64,000 bases of DNA from assembly GCF_033807715.1 (NCBI RefSeq), contig NC_084592.1, positions 1,346,501 through 1,410,500 on the forward strand, in the 5' to 3' direction. A model generated the notes under the pieces. The model did no database searches. It saw nothing but the letters and a program-made list of their open reading frames with translations, and had not been told where the DNA came from. The number at the start of each line of letters is the position of its first letter. Positions within the stretch are counted from its first letter, which is position 1. The position numbers and the translations under genes were made by a program. Positions 21,757 to 35,001 of this stretch are shown here, piece after piece. Origin of the DNA: Cololabis saira (Eukaryota; Chordata; Actinopteri; Beloniformes; Belonidae).

Positions 21757-21913
21757 TATACTATACTATACTACTATACTATACTATAGAATAGTATACT
21801 ATACTATAGTATACTATACTACTATACTATACTATAGTACTATACTATACTATAGTATACTATACTATAGTATACTATACTATACTACTATACTATAGAA
21901 TAGTATACTATAG
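21757..21913. repeat. ATACT/ATAGT satellite, segment 3
   Basis: The last segment of the pentamer array, ending where a hAT element begins. Confidence 0.9.
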
Positions 21914-22759
21914 CAGTGATTCTTAACCATAGGGCCGCGGCCCACACTAGGGCCGCGAGCGCCACCTAGTGGGCCACAAAAAGAATTCTGTTTTGTACGT
22001 GTGGACGGCGGGGGCCGCGGGACTGCATAGCAACTCCCGACCAAATGAGGAGAAGGAGACACTCAGGGATCGATTACTTGGGTCTGCGCCCGGAGCGAGC
22101 AAGCGCGGCGTGATCATTTATCCTGACGGAGGGGAGGTCGGTGCCGCTCAGGCGGCGCCGGCAGGCTCCGTCGTTACTGCTGAAGGATTGTAGTTGTAGC
22201 TGCAGGGCTGACGTGTCTGCTGGACTGGACTGTTCGGGCTCGCAAAAGTGTTTGGAAAGTGACTGCTGCAGCGGCCAGAGCTGCGGGCTCTGGCCGCTGC
22301 AGCTGATCAGGCTCGGATGAAACCCAACACACTGAGTCCTGACAACTTATTAATGTAAATAACTTAAAGCAAAATCAAACTAAGTTTTGTTCCCGCTCTA
22401 TTTTTAAATATCAAAACTGTGGGTGCTCTTTCCACACGGCGCTGCATGGTCGTCAAAATACAGTAATTAGCTTGACTGTATATACAGAGATGAGAAGCGT
22501 AACAGGTGAAAGGGAAGTTCAAAGATGTGTTTATATTAATTTATTATAAAAATGTGTTGAGGCAATTAACAAAGAAAAGGGGAAATTCAAACTGCTGGTA
22601 AAGAAATAAAATAAGATAGCGTTTGAAAAATAAAATAAAATCTATTTTATTTTTAAGAGAAAAAAATATGTGTAATTGAAGTTACACATGTTAATTGGCA
22701 AATATGTACTTTTTTAATATAACAGTCAGATGCAGATGTTGATACAACTATGAGGCTAC

Positions 22760-22843
<84 letters not shown>

Positions 22844-22977
22844 GGACCTTTCTCTAAATGGACCTCTTAAAGTTTTAGTTGAATACCCCTGCTATACAGT
22901 GTTAATATTTAATGGATCCCGGGCCACTCTGTACTGAAAACATTGGGCCCCAAAGTCAGAAAGGTTAAGAACCCCTG
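21914..22977. mobile_element. hAT-type non-autonomous element
   Basis: The ends CAGTGATTCTTAACC and GGTTAAGAACCCCTG are inverted repeats of the common hAT form. Flanking octamers tactatag and ttctattc agree at 5 of 8, so the duplication is eroded. The interior has GC-rich sequence, a (TA)n tract and no transposase. Confidence 0.75.
22764..22841. repeat. (TA)n microsatellite
   Basis: About 39 uninterrupted TA dinucleotides within the hAT element. Confidence 0.97.
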
Positions 22978-22984
22978 TTCTATT

Positions 22985-23202
22985 CCCCGTGCTGCTGGTT
23001 CACCACACACCAGCAGGACGTTCCTCCTCTCTTCAAATCATCTGTTCCTTTCCAGCCACTCTTCTTCACTTCAGCTCATCTCTCTGTCTTCAGCTGAATT
23101 TCTTCTTTTCACCTGATCCTCCTGCCGTGAAGTTTCTCTTCTCTGTTGTTTTGGGAGAAATCTCACTTAGGGTTCTAGAGTGGTCGGCTGCGCAAAAATG
23201 AA

Positions 23203-23258
<56 letters not shown>

Positions 23259-24043
23259 CCATTTGCTAGGATAACTGTGTCAGGTTGTCCCCCGCAAATG
23301 GCAGAGCAACAAACAATTACACAGGGGCTAGGCCTTGATAACTCTTACCTCGACACACAAAGGACTGGAGAGCCGGACAGTCCTGGCAGAGCAGCCATAA
23401 ACCCGCTGGGCGTCCGTGCACTAGACCCGCAGCTGACTCTGACTTTAACTTCCGGCTGTCCCGTCTTTATAACTTTCCTAGCTGGTGGGGGCGGGAAAAG
23501 GCCCCTTCACCCCATACGCGAGCTCCCACACCAAGTCGCTTCCCACGGGAACCCAGCCCCGTGTGAACAAGCCACACATCACAGCTACATTTGTTGACAA
23601 ACAGCAGGTGCAGACTGTGTCTTGGGAATTCAGGGCATTTCAGGACACAAAACATATTTTTTCTCCCTTCATCTGTTCAGACTATATTTTCTTCTTCAGC
23701 GCATTTTCTTCTTTTCAGCTAATCTCCCTCTTTTCAATGTTTTCTTGTATCTTCTATTACACTGTCTTTTCTTCTATAATGTGAAAAGTTCAGGTGTCTG
23801 AGCGACGTTTTACAATTCTCTTCACGTTTTCACCTGCTTTCAGCCATTTCTTCTTTCTCCATGTCTGCTTGTATTTTCACTTCTGTCAGTCTACCTGACT
23901 TCCTTCAAGAGTATTTTCTGTCTACAATTCCTTCCTATTCTTGCTCCTTCTTTGCTCCATTTTACTTTATCATCTCCTCCCCTTCATTCCCCCTTCTGCA
24001 TCTTCTTCTTTCTTTTCATTTCACCTTCTTATTTTGGGTAATT
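22985..24043. other. CT-rich degenerate repeat region, no gene
   Basis: Pyrimidine-rich sequence with recurring TTCAGCTNATCT / CTGTCTTCA motifs. About 23860-24020 is paralogous to about 28860-29040 (shared CACTTCTGTCAGTCT, TCCTTCNNGAGTATTT, CTGCTCCTTCTTTGCTC-like blocks). No exon is supported. Confidence 0.5.
23204..23257. repeat. (CA)n microsatellite
   Basis: About 27 CA dinucleotides. Confidence 0.97.
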
Positions 24044-25924
24044 AGGGCCCGAGCACCTTCAGTGCGAAGGCCCTATTGTATCTGTAGGAATTTTTCTTTC
24101 TTTTTTCTTTCTTTTTTCTTCTGACGAAAGGAGGGCCTTTTTGCCCCCCTAAACGTGCCCAAAAAGTCACCAAATTTTGCATGCAAGTCAGGCCTGGCGA
24201 AAAATTTGATATTTAATGGTTTACATTAATGGGCGTGGCAAAATGGCTCAACAGCGCCCCCTAGAAAACTTTGTGCCTCAAGCCCCACAATACGGTTTGA
24301 CGTACATGCACAAAAATCGCTACACACCTGTATCAGTACACAACTTAAAGAAAAGTCTCTTGGCGACATGGCCGAAACCGAACAGGAAGTCAGCCATTTT
24401 GAATTAATCGTGTCACTTTGGCGCAATTTATGCCATTCCTTCGGCAGTTAATACGGCCCGAACCGTAACGTGCACCCAGGTGTGTTATACATCAAAATGT
24501 GCGTCTCCATCCTGCGACCACGCGCATTACTTTTCTCTTTCAAAAGCGTTACCGTGGCGACGCTAGATGCCAAAAAGCGCGCCCACCCGTCATCTGGTTG
24601 GTTCAGACAGAAAAAACTTTGCGCCTCAAGCCCCATAATACGGTTTGACGTACATGAACGAAAATCGGTACACACCTGTATCATGTCGCAACTTAAAGAA
24701 AAGTCTCTTGGCACCATGGCCGAAACCGAACAGGAAGTCGGCCATTTTGAACATTCTGAATTAATCGCGTAATTTTGGAGCAATATGAGCCATTCCTTCG
24801 AGAATTAATACGGCCCGAACCGTAACATGCACCCAGGTGTGTTATACATCAAAATGTGCGTCTCCATCCTGCGACTACGCGCATTACTTTTCTCTTTCAA
24901 AAGTGTTACCGTGGCGATGCTAGACGCCAACAAGCGCACCCCCCCTTCATCTGATTGGTCCATATTTGATAGTTCCCCAAAAGTCACCAAATTTTGCATG
25001 CAAGGCAGGCCTGGCGATAAATTTGATATTTCATGGTTTGTATTAATGGGCGTGGAAAAATGGCTCAACAGCGCCCCCCGGAAAACTTTGTGCCTCAAGC
25101 CCCACAATACGGTTTGACGTACATGCACGAAAATCGGTACACACCTGTATCATGTCGCAACTTAAAGAAAAGTTTCTTGGCGCCATGGCCAAAACCGAAC
25201 AGGAAGTCGGCCATTTTGAATTAATTGTGTAATTTTGGTGCAATTTATGCCATTCTTTCAGCAATTAATACGGCCCGAACCGTAACGTGCACCCAGGTGT
25301 GTTATACATCAAAATGTGCGTCTTCATCTTGCGACTACGCGCATTACTTTTCTCTTTCAAAAGTGTTACCGTGGCGACGCTAGACGCCAAAAAGCGTGCC
25401 CCCCTTCATCTGATTGGTCCATATTTGATAGTTCTCCAAAAGTCACCAAATTTTGCACGCAAGCCAGGCCTGGCGATAAATTTGATATTTCATGGTTTGC
25501 ATTAATGGGCGTGGCCTAACGGCTCAACAGCGCCCCCTAGAATAATTTTCTCTGCCATAACTTTTGAAAGGTTTGACATAAAGAGTCGTGGGTGGTGTCA
25601 TGGGACTCGGTATTGAGTCCTTGACCATAATTGGTGAAAATTAGCCCCGCCCCTTCTTCGGATTGGTTGTCCCGATTTTCTGCTATAACTTTTGAATGGT
25701 TTGACATAGAGAGTCGTGGGTGGTGTCATCAGATTCTGTATGGAGTCCTTGACCTTCATTGGCCTGAATTAGCCCCGCCCCTTCTTCTGATTGGTTGTCC
25801 CTTTTTTCTGCTATAACTTTTTAATGGTTTGACATAGGAAGTCGTGGGTGGTGTCATTTCTGATATGCTTATGGGGGCGGTGGCCGTGAGTGCGAGGGCC
25901 CGTTCATCGCTGCTTGCAGCTTTA
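24044..25924 (+). mobile_element. Unclassified composite repeat element, copy 1
   Basis: It begins AGGGCCCGAGCACCTTCAGT and ends GAGGGCCCGTTCATCGCTGC followed by TTGCAGCTTTAA. The sequence attttgggtaatt borders both ends (24031-24043 and 25925-25937 approximately), a possible 13-bp target duplication. The interior is tiled with two kinds of tandem unit: long units starting ACGGCCCGAACCGTAACGTG (at about 24451, 24810, 25269), then shorter units of about 125 bp containing AGCCCCGCCCCTTCTTCTGA. No ORF extends beyond a unit. The family is unassigned. Confidence 0.7.
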
Positions 25925-26182
25925 ATTTTGGGTAATTCTGCTAGTTTTGGCTAAATGATTCAACTCATCTTCCTCTCTTCAACTTGTCTTCCTGTCTTAA
26001 GCCCATCTTTTTCTCTTTAGCAAATATTCCTCTTTAAGTGTGTTCTCCTGTCTTCAACTCCTGTCTTCTTTCATCTACAGAGATTTTAAATGTTTGAGCT
26101 ATGTTTTGCCATTTTCTTCATTTTTTTTTTTTTGGCAGCATTCAACCCTGCATTTTCAAAGGAAATGCAGCGTTTTCTAGTT
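25925..26182. other. CT-rich spacer between composite elements
   Basis: Degenerate TTCAACTCATCTTCCTNTCTT-type motifs. The right end (about 26140-26182) resembles 31468-31515, which lacks the element. Confidence 0.5.
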
Positions 26183-28308
26183 AGGGCCCGAGCACTTGCA
26201 GTGCGAAGGCCCTATTGTATCTGTAGGAATTCTTCTTCTTCTTCTTCTTATTGTTCTGACAAAAGGAAGGCCTTTTTGCCCCCCTAAACGTGCCCAAAAA
26301 GTCACCAAATTTTGCATGCAAGTCAGGCCTGGCGAAAAATTTGATATTTAATGGTTTGGATTAATGGGCGTGGCAAAATGGCTCAACAGCGCCCCCCGGA
26401 AAACTTTGTGCCTCAAGCCCCACAATGCGGTTTGTCGTACATGCACGAAAATCGGTACACACCTGTATCATGGGGCAACTTAAAGAAAAGTCTCTGGGCG
26501 TCATGTCGAGAAACCGAACAGGAAGTCGGCCATTTTGAATTAATCGTGTCATTTTGGCGAAATTTATGCCTTCCTTCGGCAGTTAATACAGCCCGAACCG
26601 TAACGTGTACCCAGGTGTGTTATACATCAAAATGTGCGTCTCCATCATGCGACAACACGCATTACTTTTCTCTTGCAAAAGCGTTACCGTGGCGACGCTA
26701 GACGCCAAAAAGCGCGCCCCCCCTTCATCTGATTGGTTCAGACAGAAAAAACTTTGTGCCTCAAGCCCCATAATACGGTTTGACGTACATGAACGAAAAT
26801 CGGTACACAACTGTATCATGTTGCAACTTAAAGAAAAGTCTCTTGGCGCCATGGCCGAAACCGAACAGGAAGTCGGCCATTTTGAACATTCTGAATTAAT
26901 CGTGTAATTTTGGAGCAATATATGCCATTCCTTCAAGAATTAATACGGCCCGAACCGTATCGTGAACCCAGATGTGTTGTACATCAAAATGTGCGTCTCC
27001 GTCCTGCGACTACACGCATTACTTTTCTCTTTCAAAAGTGTTACCGTGGCGACGCTAGACGCCAACAAGCGCACCCACCCTTCATCTGATTGGTCCATAT
27101 TTGATAGTTCCCCAAAAGGCACCAAATTTGGCATGCAAGCCAGGCCTGGCGATAAATTTGATATTTCATGGTTTGCATTAATGGGCGTGGCAAAATGGCT
27201 CAACAGCGCCCCCCGGAAAACTTTGTGCCTCAAGCTCCACAATGCGGTTTGTCGTACATGCACGAAAATCGGTACACACCTGTATCATGGCACAACTTAA
27301 AGAAAAGTCTCTTGGAGCCATGGCCGAAACCGAACAGGAAGTCGGCCATTTTGAATTAATTGTGTAATTTTGGCGCAATTCATGCCATTCCTTCGGCAAT
27401 TAATACGGCCCGAACCGTAATGTGCACCCAGGTGTGTTATACATCAAAATGTGCGTCTCCATCCTGCGACTACGCGCATTACTTTTCTCTTTCAAAAGTG
27501 TTACCGTGGCGACGCTAGACGCCAAAAGGCGCGCCCCCCCTTCATCTGATTGGTCCATATTTGATAGTCACCCAATTTTGCATGCAAGCCAGGCCTGGCG
27601 ATACATTTGATATTTCATGGTTTGCATTAATGGGCGTGGCCTAACGGCTCAACAGCGCCCCCTAGAATACTTTTCTCTGCCATAACTTTTGAATGGTTTG
27701 ACATAGAGAGTTGTGGGTGGTGTCATTGGACTCAATATTGAGTCCTTGACCATAATTGGTGAAAATTAGCTCCGCCCCTTCTTCTGATTGGTTGTCCATA
27801 TTTCCTGCTATAAATTTTGAATGTTTTGACATAGAGAGTCGTTGGATGATGTCACCTGAATCGGTATTGAGTCCTTGAGCTTCATTGGCCTGAATTAGCC
27901 CCGCCCCTTCTTCTGATTGGTTGTCCCGATTTTCTACTATAACTTTTGAATGGTTTGACATAGAAAGTCGTGGGTGGTGTCATTGGACGCTGTATTGAGT
28001 CCTTGACCTTCTTTGGCTTGAATTAGCCCCGCCCCTTCTTCTGATTGGTTGTCCCGATTTTCTACTATAACTTTTGAATGGTTTGACATAGAGAGTCGTG
28101 GGTGGTGTCATCAGATTCTGTATGGAGTCCTTGACCTTCATTGGCCTGAATTAGCCCCGCCCCTTCTTCTGATTGGTTGTCCCGATTTTCTACTATAACT
28201 TTTGAATAGTTTAACATAGGAAGTCGTGGGTGGTGTCATTTCTGATATGCTTATGGGGGGCGGTGGCCGTGTGTGCGAGGGCCCGTTCATCGCTGCTTGC
28301 AGCTTTAA
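26183..28308 (+). mobile_element. Unclassified composite repeat element, copy 2
   Basis: Same ends as copy 1 (AGGGCCCGAGCACTTGCAGT at the start; GAGGGCCCGTTCATCGCTGC then GCTTTAA at the end). It has three long units (about 26588, 26943, 27404) and more of the 125-bp units (about five versus three). Overall identity to copy 1 looks high. No convincing coding sequence. Confidence 0.7.
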
Positions 28309-29190
<882 letters not shown>

Positions 29191-29204
29191 GTCCAGCACC
29201 ACAA

Positions 29205-30395
29205 ATACAACCAGAACCAGAACCACCGGAACAGAACCAGACCTGTCTGAAATCAGAACCAGACCCATCTCAAATCAGAACCAGACCCACCGGAACAGAA
29301 CCAGACCCATCTCAAATCAGAACCAGACCCATCTGAAATCAGAACCAGACCCGTCTCAAATCAGAACCAGACCCATCTGAAATCAGAACCAGACCCGTCT
29401 CAAATCAGAACCAGAACCACCGGATCAGAACCAGACCCGTCTGAAATCAGAACCAGACCCATCTGAACTCAGAACCAGACCCGTCTGAAATCAGAACCAG
29501 ACTCGTCTCAAATCAGAACCAGACCCGTCTGAAATCAGAACCAGACCCGTCTCAAATCTGAACCAGACCCGTCTCAAATCAGAACCAGACCCGTCTCAAA
29601 TCAGAACCAGACCCGTCTCAAATCTGAACCAGACCCATCTGAAATCAGAACCAGACCCGTCTGAAATCAGAACCAGACTCGTCTCAAATCAGAACCAGAC
29701 CCGTCTGAAATCAGAACCAGACCCGTCTCAAATCAGAACCAGACCCGTCTGAAATCAGAACCAGACCCGTCTCAAATCAGAACCAGACCCGTCTCAAATC
29801 TGAACCAGACCCATCTGAAATCAGAACCAGACCCGTCTCAAATCAGAACCAGACCCGTCTGAAATCAGAACCAGACTCGTCTCAAATCAGAACCAGACCC
29901 GTCTGAAATCAGAACCAGACTCGTCTCAAATCAGAACCAGACCCGTCTGAAATCAGAACCAGACTCGTCTCAAATCAGAACCAGACCCGTCTGAAATCAG
30001 AACCAGACCCGTCTCAAATCAGAACCAGACCCGTCTCAAATCAGAACCAGACCCGTCTGAAATCAGAACCAGACCCGTCTGAAATCAGAACCAGACCCGT
30101 CTCAAATCAGAACCAGACCCGTCTCAAATCAGAACCAGACCCGTCTCAAATCAGAACCAGACCCGTCTCAAATCAGAACCAGACCCGTCTCAAATCAGAA
30201 CCAGAACCACCGGAACAGAATCAGACCCGTCTGAAATCAGAACCAGACCCGTCTCAAATCTGAACCAGACCCGTCTCAAATCAGAACCAGACCCATCTCA
30301 AATCTGAACCAGACCCGTCTCAAATCAGAACCAGACCCGTCTCAAATCAGAACCAGACCCGTCTCAAATCGGACCCGAACTAGACCTGAAAAACC
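29205..30395. repeat. 22-bp minisatellite
   Basis: About 54 units of AATCAGAACCAGACCCGTCT plus CA/GA, with variants CCATCT, CTCGTCT and occasional AACCACCGGAACAG units. It merges on the right into the hexamer array. Confidence 0.93.
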
Positions 30396-30574
30396 AGATC
30401 TACTCCAAACAGAACCAGGACCACCTCGGACAGAACCAGAACCAGACCCACCTTAGACAGAACCAGAACCAGAACCACCCTAAACTGAACCCAACAGACC
30501 CAGACTGAACCTGAACCATCCGGTCTAAACCGGAACCACGCCAGGAAGAACCCAGAACCAGATCCTTCCAAAAC

Positions 30575-30643
30575 AGAACCAGGACCAGAACCAGGACCAG
30601 AACCAGGACCAGAACCAGGACCAGAACCAGGACCAGAACCAGG

Positions 30644-30678
<35 letters not shown>

Positions 30679-31372
30679 GACCAGGACCACAACCAGGACC
30701 AGAACCAGGACCAGAACCAGAACCAGATCCAGGACCAGAACCAGGACCAGAACCAGAACCAGAACCAGAACCAGGACCAGGACCACAACCAGGACCACAA
30801 CCAGGACCAGAACCAGAACCAGAACCAGAACCAGATCCAGGACCAGAACCAGGACCAGGACCACAACCAGGACCAGAACCAGGACCAGAACCAGAACCAG
30901 ATCCAGGACCAGAACCAGGACCAGAACCAGAACCAGAACCAGAACCAGGACCAGGACCACAACCAGGACCAGAACCAGAACCAGAACCAGAACCAGATCC
31001 AGGACCAGAACCAGGACCAGGACCACAACCAGGACCAGAACCAGGACCAGAACCAGAACCAGATCCAGGACCAGAACCAGGACCAGGACCACAACCAGGA
31101 CCAGAACCAGAACCAGAACCAGAACCAGGACCAGGACCACAACCAGGACCAGAACCAGAACCAGAACCAGAACCAGATCCAGGACCAGAACCAGGACCAG
31201 GACCACAACCAGGACCAGAACCAGAACCAGAACCAGAACCAGATCCAGGACCAGAACCAGGACCAGGACCACAACCAGGACCAGAACCAGGACCAGAACC
31301 AGAACCAGATCCAGGACCAGAACCAGGACCAGGACCAGAACCAGGACCAGAACCAGAACCACCACACACAAG
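30575..31372. repeat. 6-bp-based array of CCAGAA/CCAGGA units
   Basis: About 800 bp of ACCAGA and ACCAGG hexamers in higher-order order with CCACAA and CCAGAT variants. The long Gly-Ser, Leu-Val and Trp-Phe ORFs on the minus strand are products of the repeat. Confidence 0.93.
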
Positions 31373-31582
31373 CACATTTCTTTAACTATCTGAAGCGTTC
31401 TGGTATGAAGATCAGGTAAAGAGAGAAAGACTTGGTGATTTAAATGTAAATCCTCCAACTGTTTAAGTTATTCATTCATTCAACCTGCACTTTCAAAGGA
31501 GATCCTGCCTTTTCTAGTTAAGACTAAAACTGTCACAGTAGAATCAAACCAAGGCAGGCCGGAGGTAAGAGAGGTTAAAACA

Positions 31583-31704
31583 CACCGTTATTCACCGTTA
31601 TTCACCGTTATTCACCGTTATTCACCGTTATTCACCGTTATTCACCGTTATTCACCGTTATTCACCGTTATTCACCGTTATTCACCGTTATTCACCGTTA
31701 TTCA
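31583..31704. repeat. 10-bp tandem repeat, 12 copies
   Basis: Twelve near-perfect copies of CACCGTTATT. Confidence 0.95.
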
Positions 31705-32479
31705 ACATTCTACAGCCTCGTCTTACACGTCTGGAACTATTTCAAGGTTTTATTTTCACTCCAATTGAGGCAACGCACCAAAACACCTTCATTCATTATA
31801 TTTAACATATATTGATAATCATGGAACATGAAAAATGGATTTAATTCATTTGAATCACATGTATGTGTCTTTTACAGCTGATATAAAACCAAAGCCGTGT
31901 TTGTTGCCGTGGGAATAATTGCAGTAGTTTGTAAAGCAGTGACAAAGCGAGGGAGACGGAAATGGAACCGGTCTGACTGCAGATCAGTAGCTTACGGCTC
32001 GTCTTTGTTGTCAGTGGAAAAGAACTCCTTTGTCTCATATTACAATAGGGCTCTGAGTTCCTATAAATATTTGAAACATTTTGGGATGTGAATCCAACCT
32101 CTTTGTCTGATGCAACTTCAGGTACTTTATGTGAAATATTCTGTTGCTGGTGCATGGCATGTCCAGCCAACATTGCTACTATTATTCCATTTCAAATGTT
32201 TCACACTGCGTCTTCTGGCTGGAAGCAAGTTACGTTTCCCTTTCATCTGTAAATGGGTTGTTTTTCATTACAGGTAGACTTCACTTCCTGTGGGGGATTT
32301 CACCGGATCTGTGCTGTTTCTCCTGATCGTCGCCATGGTTACAGCCATGCTGCTCTCCATTAAGTTTAGTTTAGTTTCTTTTATTGGTCCTTTCAATTTA
32401 CACAACACAAATAACACAAATAACCCCAGTACAGGTGTAAATCATCCTTGTTATACAAAAAATATATATATAATTTTTG

Positions 32480-32531
<52 letters not shown>

Positions 32532-32574
32532 CTGTCAAAGTATATATATATATATATATATATCAAAAATTATA

Positions 32575-32646
<72 letters not shown>

Positions 32647-33069
32647 CAATTTTATACAATTTTAACTAAAAACCAAGGACCAAAAGGTGTAGACTGAAGC
32701 CTAAGCTTAACGCGTAACCTTTCCACAAGAAAAAATGTTAGCTTTTATAAACTAGTGCAATGTCATTAATAAGTATCATTCCATACAGTATTTATATAAG
32801 CAATAATACAATAGTACATACACATACATACACACACACATACGTACGCATATATACATACATATATACACACATGTCCATAGCTACAGGCCTATGTGTA
32901 TTCTACCTTTGTTTTATATGTATTAATCATTTTGTATTTATAGGTGCTTTTGAATTGCAGTAACGTGCTACACATTTTCATTTCTGTATCTAAGCTGTTC
33001 CACAGATTAACTCCTGTCTATATGTCTGGAATATCCTGTCATTTATTCTCTCTCTTCTCATTTCTTAGT
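31705..33069. other. Intergenic sequence with (TA)n tracts and exon-like ORFs
   Basis: Long (TA)n runs lie at about 32487-32530 and 32578-32641. Short plus-strand ORFs with a hydrophobic segment occur at 31897-32091 and about 32290-32375, each preceded by a splice-acceptor-like TTACAG. The rest has the look of degraded LINE sequence. No host gene can be named. Confidence 0.35.
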
Positions 33070-33282
33070 ATGAGCGGCAGCAGCAGCTTAGAAGGGGAAG
33101 TTTCTCTCCCAATTTCACATCCAGACGCTTTTTCTTATCACACTCAACAGGTTCCTTGGCTGCATATGCTCTATGTTGCAGTTGGAGCCATCGTTTACAC
33201 TCTGGTGGCTCTGTTTTCACACACATTTAAAGACAGCATTTCAGCTTGGCATTACAGGGGTGTTGAAAAACAAAGGGCATAA
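33070..33282 (+). CDS. Hypothetical 70-residue ORF with one membrane segment
   Basis: The ORF runs from ATG 33070 to TAA 33282. It begins MSGSSSLEGEVSLPISHPDA and has one strongly hydrophobic stretch, HMLYVAVGAIVYTLVALF (about residues 31-48). A pyrimidine-rich tract ending TTCTTAG lies directly before the ATG, as in a splice acceptor. I do not recognise the protein. It could be a terminal exon of an unknown gene, a retroelement remnant or chance; no upstream exon or polyadenylation signal is convincing. Confidence 0.25.
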   Translation: MSGSSSLEGEVSLPISHPDAFSYHTQQVPWLHMLYVAVGAIVYTLVALFSHTFKDSISAWHYRGVEKQRA

Positions 33283-34245
33283 ATATATTGAATAGAGTAA
33301 TTTGCAATATGTTAATGCACAGCATGTAAGATACGATTAGATGAGATAAATCTTGTTGTCTTGAAGGGAAAATTGTCCTGGGTGCTCAGTCTTCACATTG
33401 GATGGGTCAAATGCTAATTACTTATCACACTAAAACTATTCAATTCAATTTAAATTGTATCGATTTATAGTCTATTACAACACAAGTTGTCTCTAGGTGT
33501 TTTCCAGAGACTCAGACATGACAGCTGAGGAATTATTACATAAACATAAACATAAAGAATGACAGTTAAAAACTCCCCTAGTGGGAAAAAAAACTTAAAC
33601 CAAACAGTGGCAAGAAAAACTCCCCTTTAGGAGGAAGAAACCTGGACCAGGACCTGGACCATAAGGGGAGAAGAAACCTGGACCAGGACCTGACTCAAAG
33701 GGGGACCCCCCTGCCGAAGACCAGCAGAGCAGGAAAAGAGAGAACAGACAGAGAGAATGAATAACAGAGAAAGGAGAGACACAGACACAATGGCTAACTG
33801 GTGCACTACAGGGCCTGCAAACATGCACAAAAGAGAAAAAAGGGGGAAGGGGGGGCAGACCAGCACAACAAACTACAAGAACGATGGAGAACAGTGATGG
33901 TGATGACATACTTCTAATTAAAGGGGACCTATTATGAAAACCAGGTTTTTTCTTGCTTTAACATATATAAAGTGGTCTCCCCTCAGCCTGACAACTCAGA
34001 GAAGGAGGAAAGAAACCAAATTCTGCAGTGTCTGTACAGCCGCCCGGATGATCCTGCCAGTGTCATGTGACTTCTACGAGCCATTCAGAATCTGCACCTA
34101 TAGTGACGTCACGATCGGCAGATCGGCAGAGGTTTGGCCTCCGCTGCTGAAACCACGCCCACAACCAACTCCGCCGGCTGGAGCGTCCGCCATTGTTTAG
34201 AAGCGGTGAATCGTGTGGCTGTTTGAACAACGAGGGACAGTAAAA

Positions 34246-34643
34246 ATGAGGTTTTGCATCGACATTTACCCTCATAAAAGGATCAGTACCAACAGTACGG
34301 ACCCGGTAACTGCACACGAGTCAGCGGTAAGTGACGTTATTTTTTTATGTTTGTTTACAAGTATGATCTTTGCATGGGCTAAGTATTTAGCTCCGGAGCA
34401 CCGGAGCCACTCACCGGACCGGTGAGCAGCTCTGGTGGCTCCAGTGTTCCCTAACGGAGCCACTCACTCGTTAGGTAACACCGGAGCTCTATTAGTAACA
34501 CATTTTTCTTCTGTTTGTGGTTTCAGATCTTCCAAGCACCTGAAGCTTCAACGACACCTTCAGAAGACGCACGGTCCTTCCTTGAGCCAGAAATAGTCCA
34601 TAAATGTTATTTATATACAACTTATGTTCTTTTATTTTTTTAA
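34246..34643 (+). CDS. Possible two-exon mini-gene inside the TTAA element
   Basis: ATG 34246 opens 27 codons (MRFCIDIYPHKRISTNS...) to a consensus donor GCG|GTAAGT at 34327. A TTTCAG acceptor precedes 34527, where the frame continues 38 codons to TAA 34641-34643, and AATAAA follows at 34645-34650. The result would be a 65-residue product. In another frame the second exon reads SSKHLKLQRHLQKTHG, which resembles the end of a BED-type transposase zinc finger, so the exon may be a transposase relic. Expression is untested. Confidence 0.35.
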
Positions 34644-34840
34644 CAATAAAGTTGCCATTTGTGAAAATTCAGTGTTGTGATTTCTTTACAGTTCATTGAT
34701 TGATGATTGATGATTCGTTTGTCTTGTAACATAAGAAATCAGAGTAAATAACTGTGGTGTAACTGTTTAGAATTCACTTAAATCTTCCTGTGTGAATTAG
34801 TGTGAAGACGAGGTGACCCGTTCCCTCTTCAGGGAACTAA

Positions 34841-34928
34841 AGGCTGATTTATGGTTCCGCGCTTCACCAACACAGAGCCTACGGCGTAGGGTACGCGCCG
34901 ATTTAACGCAGAACCGTAAACCAGGCTT
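34841..34928. mobile_element. Palindromic MITE nested in the TTAA element
   Basis: AGGCTGATTTATGGTTCCGC and AACGCAGAACCGTAAACCAG arms around the GCCTACGGCGTAGG core, flanked by TAA; same family as 16487-16603. Confidence 0.7.
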
Positions 34929-35001
34929 TAAGATCCGTTTACACCGTGTCATAACTGCATGCGAGCATCCGACTATCGCGTCGAGCTGCGTGACATCGGA
35001 C

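Noticed and set aside
30380..31458. Minus-strand ORFs of 280-352 residues (Gly-Ser, Leu-Val, Trp-Phe repeats)
   Set aside because: A stop-free hexamer array is open in all three frames; there is no unique coding sequence or start context.
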